Assembly: GCA_021647465.1 (NCBI GenBank)
Contig: JAKIUQ010000003.1
Span: 1 to 64,000, forward strand
Length of the DNA: 64,000 nucleotides
Direction of reading: 5' to 3'
Source: Emcibacter sp.
GTDB lineage: Bacteria > Pseudomonadota > Alphaproteobacteria > Sphingomonadales > Emcibacteraceae
Below, one piece after another: positions 61,511 through 64,000 of the stretch. The notes beneath the pieces are model-generated. The model did no database searches. It was not told where the DNA came from and saw nothing but the letters and a program-made list of their open reading frames with translations. The position numbers and the translations under genes were made by a program. Position 1 is the first letter of the stretch, and each line of letters opens with the position of its first letter.

Positions 61511-61846
61511 TTAATGATCCGAATGTTCAAATTGATCGCGTAATCCCGTATCAAATTCCAACGCTTGAGGGGTCAAGGTCGCCTGAATAGGAAAGGCGGA
61601 TTTTATCAATCCTTTACGTTCCAGTGCCCGCCAGACCGCCTCATTTGAAAAACCGCTGGCATCCTGACCGGAAACCACATAATTGCCAATATGAACATGA
61701 TCACCGTGAACTTCCGGCAGATAAGATATGGTGACTTCCCCGGTTTTTATATCCAATGTTGCGCTTTCCGGATTGTCCGCCAACACCTGAAATAACGCCA
61801 AAGTACGTTTCTGTAACGGGTTGAGTTTAATAGGTTTTTTCTTCAT
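61511..61846 (-). CDS. conserved hypothetical protein
   Basis: A protein of 111 residues beginning MKKKPIKLNPLQKRTLALFQ. It has an HGDHVHIGNYVV motif near residue 47 and a winged-helix-like C-terminus (AVWRALERKGLIKSAFPI). Proteins with this pattern occur in alphaproteobacteria without assigned function. The frame reaches 61900 through a TTG, but no start there is better. It is upstream of and in the same direction as the exported methyltransferase gene and may be cotranscribed with it (23-bp gap). The two His and Asp of HGDH could bind a metal; this is speculative. Confidence 0.65.
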   Translation of the reverse strand: MKKKPIKLNPLQKRTLALFQVLADNPESATLDIKTGEVTISYLPEVHGDHVHIGNYVVSGQDASGFSNEAVWRALERKGLIKSAFPIQATLTPQALEFDTGLRDQFEHSDH

Positions 61847-62276
61847 GGATTGGATAATAACCCGAACGGAGAATGATTGCACGCGGTTTCTGCGCACCAA
61901 ATATTTATCGCCAAAGTTGACAAAAGATTGACAAAAAGTTAAAATTTGATATAAATCGCATCGATTGGCAGATAATACTGCACTGCAGCAATTAATTACG
62001 TGACCTAAATCGCAAAATGCCGGTTACAGAAAAGTTACAGAAACAGTTGCAGAAACATAAGGCCGTAAGAATTGGGCCGAAAGAATCCGGAAGGGCTTTC
62101 CGGTACGGAGACAGGTTTAAAAAGACCACCGTTAAAATTTCATAATAATAAGAGCTGAAAAAGCGTCAGGTTGCAAGCGGGTTTTGATGGAATATATTCT
62201 GTCGAAATTTTTGTTGAGTCAAAATTCAACAATCTACACCATTCGGCTGATACGCCGGAAAACAGGAGTAAGGCTT
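61847..62276. other. 430-bp intergenic region with short repeats
   Basis: The region between two divergent genes contains three near-tandem copies of GTTACAGAAA or GTTGCAGAAA (starting 62023, 62034, 62046). TTGATATAAATCGC at 61946-61959 resembles an FNR half site (4 of 5 in the second half). An upstream open stretch (62184-62276) continues the cell wall hydrolase frame but is unlikely to be translated. Confidence 0.45.
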
Positions 62277-62891
62277 ATGAAAAACTATAAGCTCGTGGTT
62301 GGTATTATACCGGTTTTTATCGTTGTTTGTCTTATGGGATTTTCTATTTTGCCCAGGGCAGAAGTTAATGCCTCTATTGAGGGCGATAAAAAATTGACGA
62401 CTGAAATAACGGAATTATACAGCCCATCATATAGCCCGGGCAGCATTTATGATGCGGACATGGATATGTTATTGGCAGAATTGCCCGGAGATATATCGGA
62501 AAAATCCTTCAAATGCCTTGCTCAAGCCATATATTTCGAAGCCCGAAGCGAGCCATTTGAAGGTCAGGTTGCTGTGGCTTATGTCATTATGAACCGCGTT
62601 AAAGACAGACGTTATCCCAATAATATCTGCGCCGTGGTATTTCAGAATGAGCAACGCCGGCACCGATGTCAATTTTCCTTTGCCTGTGACGGCCTGTCTG
62701 ATAATCCCTATGAAATGACCGCATGGAATATTGCCCGGCGTGTCGCCGGCGGGGCGTTGAAGAATGCCCAAAGCGACGTCACCGCACGCTCCACACATTA
62801 CCACGCGGACTATGTGAACCCAAGATGGGCCAAGTATCTTCAACCCACCATTCAAGTGGGCAGCCATATTTTTTATCGCGAAGATATGTAA
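62277..62891 (+). CDS. SleB-type cell wall hydrolase
   Basis: A 204-residue protein of the cell wall hydrolase family PF07486 (SleB/CwlJ catalytic fold). An N-terminal membrane or signal segment (about residues 5-25) is followed by a linker, then the catalytic domain: CLAQAIYFEARSEPFEGQVA carries the conserved catalytic Glu, and VIMNRVKDRRYPNNICAVVF, CQFSFACDG and HYHADYVNPRWA complete the family motifs. It is predicted to act on peptidoglycan in the periplasm. ATG 62277 has AGGAG eight bases upstream; the frame extends to 62184 without support. Confidence 0.92.
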   Translation: MKNYKLVVGIIPVFIVVCLMGFSILPRAEVNASIEGDKKLTTEITELYSPSYSPGSIYDADMDMLLAELPGDISEKSFKCLAQAIYFEARSEPFEGQVAVAYVIMNRVKDRRYPNNICAVVFQNEQRRHRCQFSFACDGLSDNPYEMTAWNIARRVAGGALKNAQSDVTARSTHYHADYVNPRWAKYLQPTIQVGSHIFYREDM

Positions 62892-62914
62892 GGCTATTGA
62901 AACTTTCTAAAAAT

Positions 62915-62928
62915 TGATTTATATCAAG
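62915..62928. promoter_or_regulatory. FNR/FixK-type box upstream of a small membrane protein gene
   Basis: TTGATTTATATCAA is a perfect match to TTGATN4ATCAA, 57 bp upstream of the ATG at 62985. That spacing suits activation by an FNR-family regulator near -41.5 if transcription begins some 35 bp downstream. Confidence 0.6.
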
Positions 62929-62984
62929 GTTAGCAGTTTAATCAGGCTGTTATAACTACTCATGTAATTGAAGAAGGATAAAAA

Positions 62985-63182
62985 ATGGCAAATACAATTA
63001 CGTTCATATCATGCGGCGTCATCTCACTATTGTTACTGATGTCCATCATGCTCGCAGGGCCGCATTTACTTCTGCCCGCGATATTTATGATCGTAACGAT
63101 ACTTGTCGGTGGTTTTTGTATTTATATTGCTGATGGAATGATCAAGCAACGTGCAGAAATCATGAAAAAATGGGAAGATTGA
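62985..63182 (+). CDS. small membrane protein, unknown function
   Basis: A 65-residue protein with two hydrophobic helices (about residues 8-26 and 29-51), a short turn between them, and a charged amphipathic C-terminus (MIKQRAEIMKKWED). GAAGGA precedes the ATG at good spacing. It stands alone between an FNR-type box and a terminator, so it is a complete transcription unit. The family is not recognised; a role in respiration or adaptation to low oxygen is suggested only by the upstream box. Confidence 0.75.
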   Translation: MANTITFISCGVISLLLLMSIMLAGPHLLLPAIFMIVTILVGGFCIYIADGMIKQRAEIMKKWED

Positions 63183-63272
63183 GACTTAGCCTTTTGGGCG
63201 TCTCACAACTTATTTTTATATTCTTTATAGATATACCCTGAGTACTTTAGCCCTGATAAGTACTTAACACTA

Positions 63273-63303
63273 AACCTTGCCTTAACCGGCAAGGTTTTTT
63301 TTT
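63273..63303 (+). terminator. terminator downstream of the small membrane protein gene
   Basis: AACCTTGCC pairs with GGCAAGGTT around a 6-base loop and is followed by a long T-run. Confidence 0.88.
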
Positions 63304-63382
63304 GAATATTTCATGGTCTTTACCTTTTCCTAACCCTATTGGGTTGTAATATTTTAAATTATTACAATCAAAAGGTGCATTA

Positions 63383-63832
63383 ATGACTCTGGAAAGATAT
63401 TCACATTCCCAAGATCGCAGCGTTATCGACAGGTTGAACGCCAGCTATCTACATTGGACAAAAATTCAGCTTAAAGAGCTACACAAACATCTCCATTCCA
63501 TGAAACAAGGTGACCTGAAATTAAAACCGAATGATCCGGGGAAAGCAAAAGACAGCCGGACAGAAATTCTTGATCTCGTTCATAATGTCATTGGGCTTGG
63601 TGGCAGTTTCGGATATTATATGATCACAGACATCGCCGATTCTCTTAATAAATATATTCGCTCGGTTGAAGAATTTTCTACCATTGAGCCCCAGGTGATT
63701 GCGGCCCACCTCAATGCCATGGATTATATTATTGCCGGAAATATTGAGGGATACGGCGGCGAACGCGGCAAAAAAATTATGGCGCAGCTACAGGGCAAGC
63801 TTCCAAAGAGGCCCCATCCGCTTTCCGCATGA
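63383..63832 (+). CDS. HPt-domain-like protein
   Basis: A 149-residue helical protein related to histidine phosphotransfer domains. The key helix reads LDLVHNVIGLGGSFGYYMIT near residues 69-88. The phosphoacceptor His is present, but the Lys usually three residues after it is replaced by Ile (H-N-V-I-G instead of H-x-x-K-G). The GGSFGY ending is typical of alphaproteobacterial HPt-like proteins. It may act in a phosphorelay or as a non-catalytic binding protein. It is convergent with the partial gene at the window edge. Confidence 0.65.
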   Translation: MTLERYSHSQDRSVIDRLNASYLHWTKIQLKELHKHLHSMKQGDLKLKPNDPGKAKDSRTEILDLVHNVIGLGGSFGYYMITDIADSLNKYIRSVEEFSTIEPQVIAAHLNAMDYIIAGNIEGYGGERGKKIMAQLQGKLPKRPHPLSA

Positions 63833-63839
63833 TAAATAG

Positions 63840-64000
63840 TTACCCAGTATCCGTCGGGGCCAGAGGTGTCCCGAACTCTTTCCATTGCTCTGCTCCGCCT
63901 TTATTTTCAATGTAATTCATTAAAGCGGTCACCGGTTTTCTATCATAAATTCGGTCCGCATCATTCAATAATAATAATATGGCTTTTTCCATATCCATGC
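63840..64000 (-). CDS. partial or small hypothetical protein at the window edge
   Basis: A minus-strand reading frame runs from the window edge to TAA at 63840-63842. It includes MDMEKAILLLLNDADRIYDR followed by KPVTALMNYIENKGG and ends in APTDTG. If an ATG at 63998 or 63992 is used, the protein would be about 50 residues; it may equally be the C-terminus of a longer one. It has codon structure like its neighbours and no known family. It is convergent with the HPt-like gene, 7 bp apart. Confidence 0.45.
   Translation of the reverse strand, partial: MDMEKAILLLLNDADRIYDRKPVTALMNYIENKGGAEQWKEFGTPLAPTDTG

Overview
The window is a chromosomal segment of a Gram-negative alphaproteobacterium. The evidence is a complete sdhCDAB operon joined to mesaconyl-CoA-hydratase-like and malyl-CoA-lyase-like genes, a gltBD operon, class I ribonucleotide reductase, HrpB, SleB-type cell wall hydrolase, TonB-dependent receptor and porin genes, and PEP-CTERM proteins with a PrsT-type TPR protein. 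The exact order (Emcibacter/Kordiimonas/Sneathiella-like) is a guess from gene content. No rRNA, tRNA or CRISPR array was seen. Gene density is high, and most spacers over 300 bases hold repeats or regulatory sites.

Layout. 1-3700: an AT-rich accessory stretch with a frameshifted tcmP gene, inverted repeats and a small dispersed repeat family, interrupted by the Na+/H+ antiporter gene nhaD. 3660-4470: a PEP-CTERM protein gene behind a good sigma-54 promoter. 4515-9954 (minus): sdhCDAB preceded upstream by a MaoC hydratase and a CitE-family lyase. 10069-12850 (minus): a secreted alpha/beta hydrolase and an M2-family peptidyl-dipeptidase lipoprotein. 13137-22270 (minus): a six-gene catabolic operon resembling the acyclic terpene utilisation (atu) genes: AtuA-like protein, geranyl-CoA-carboxylase-like beta subunit, isohexenylglutaconyl-CoA-hydratase-like crotonase, biotin-carrying alpha subunit, a TIGR03084 protein and a FadH-type dienoyl-CoA reductase. 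It is divergent from a TetR gene with a perfect palindromic operator between them, and is followed by a dienoyl-CoA-isomerase-like crotonase. 24261-25214: a decayed M16 peptidase fragment and a decayed IS630-family element inserted at the stop codon of msrA.

25214-34300: msrA, an aldo/keto reductase, a porin with an FNR-type box, a three-gene MacAB-like export system (HlyD adaptor, FtsX permease, ATPase) and an NhaC-family antiporter. 34294-40763: asparaginase, a 22-bp palindrome, a TonB-dependent receptor, a second TetR gene, a five-unit 15-bp tandem repeat and a second FadH-type reductase. 40838-44973: a second PEP-CTERM gene and prsT, divergently transcribed with sigma-54-like sites between them. 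44977-50831 (minus): nrdB, nrdA, hrpB. 51431-58734 (plus): gltB, gltD, slyX and a 3-hydroxyisobutyrate-dehydrogenase-like gene. 58944-64000: a soluble chemoreceptor with duplicated PAS domains, an exported methyltransferase-like protein, small conserved proteins, a cell wall hydrolase, an FNR-box-controlled small membrane protein, an HPt-like protein and the edge of a further gene.

Together the genes suggest an aerobic heterotroph that takes up hydrophobic or branched acyl substrates, degrades them through acyl-CoA carboxylation and auxiliary beta-oxidation enzymes, and makes an exopolysaccharide-associated PEP-CTERM surface system. The strongest regulatory signals are sigma-54 sites at the PEP-CTERM genes, the TetR palindrome in the atu-like cluster, the 22-bp palindrome and the 15-bp tandem array.
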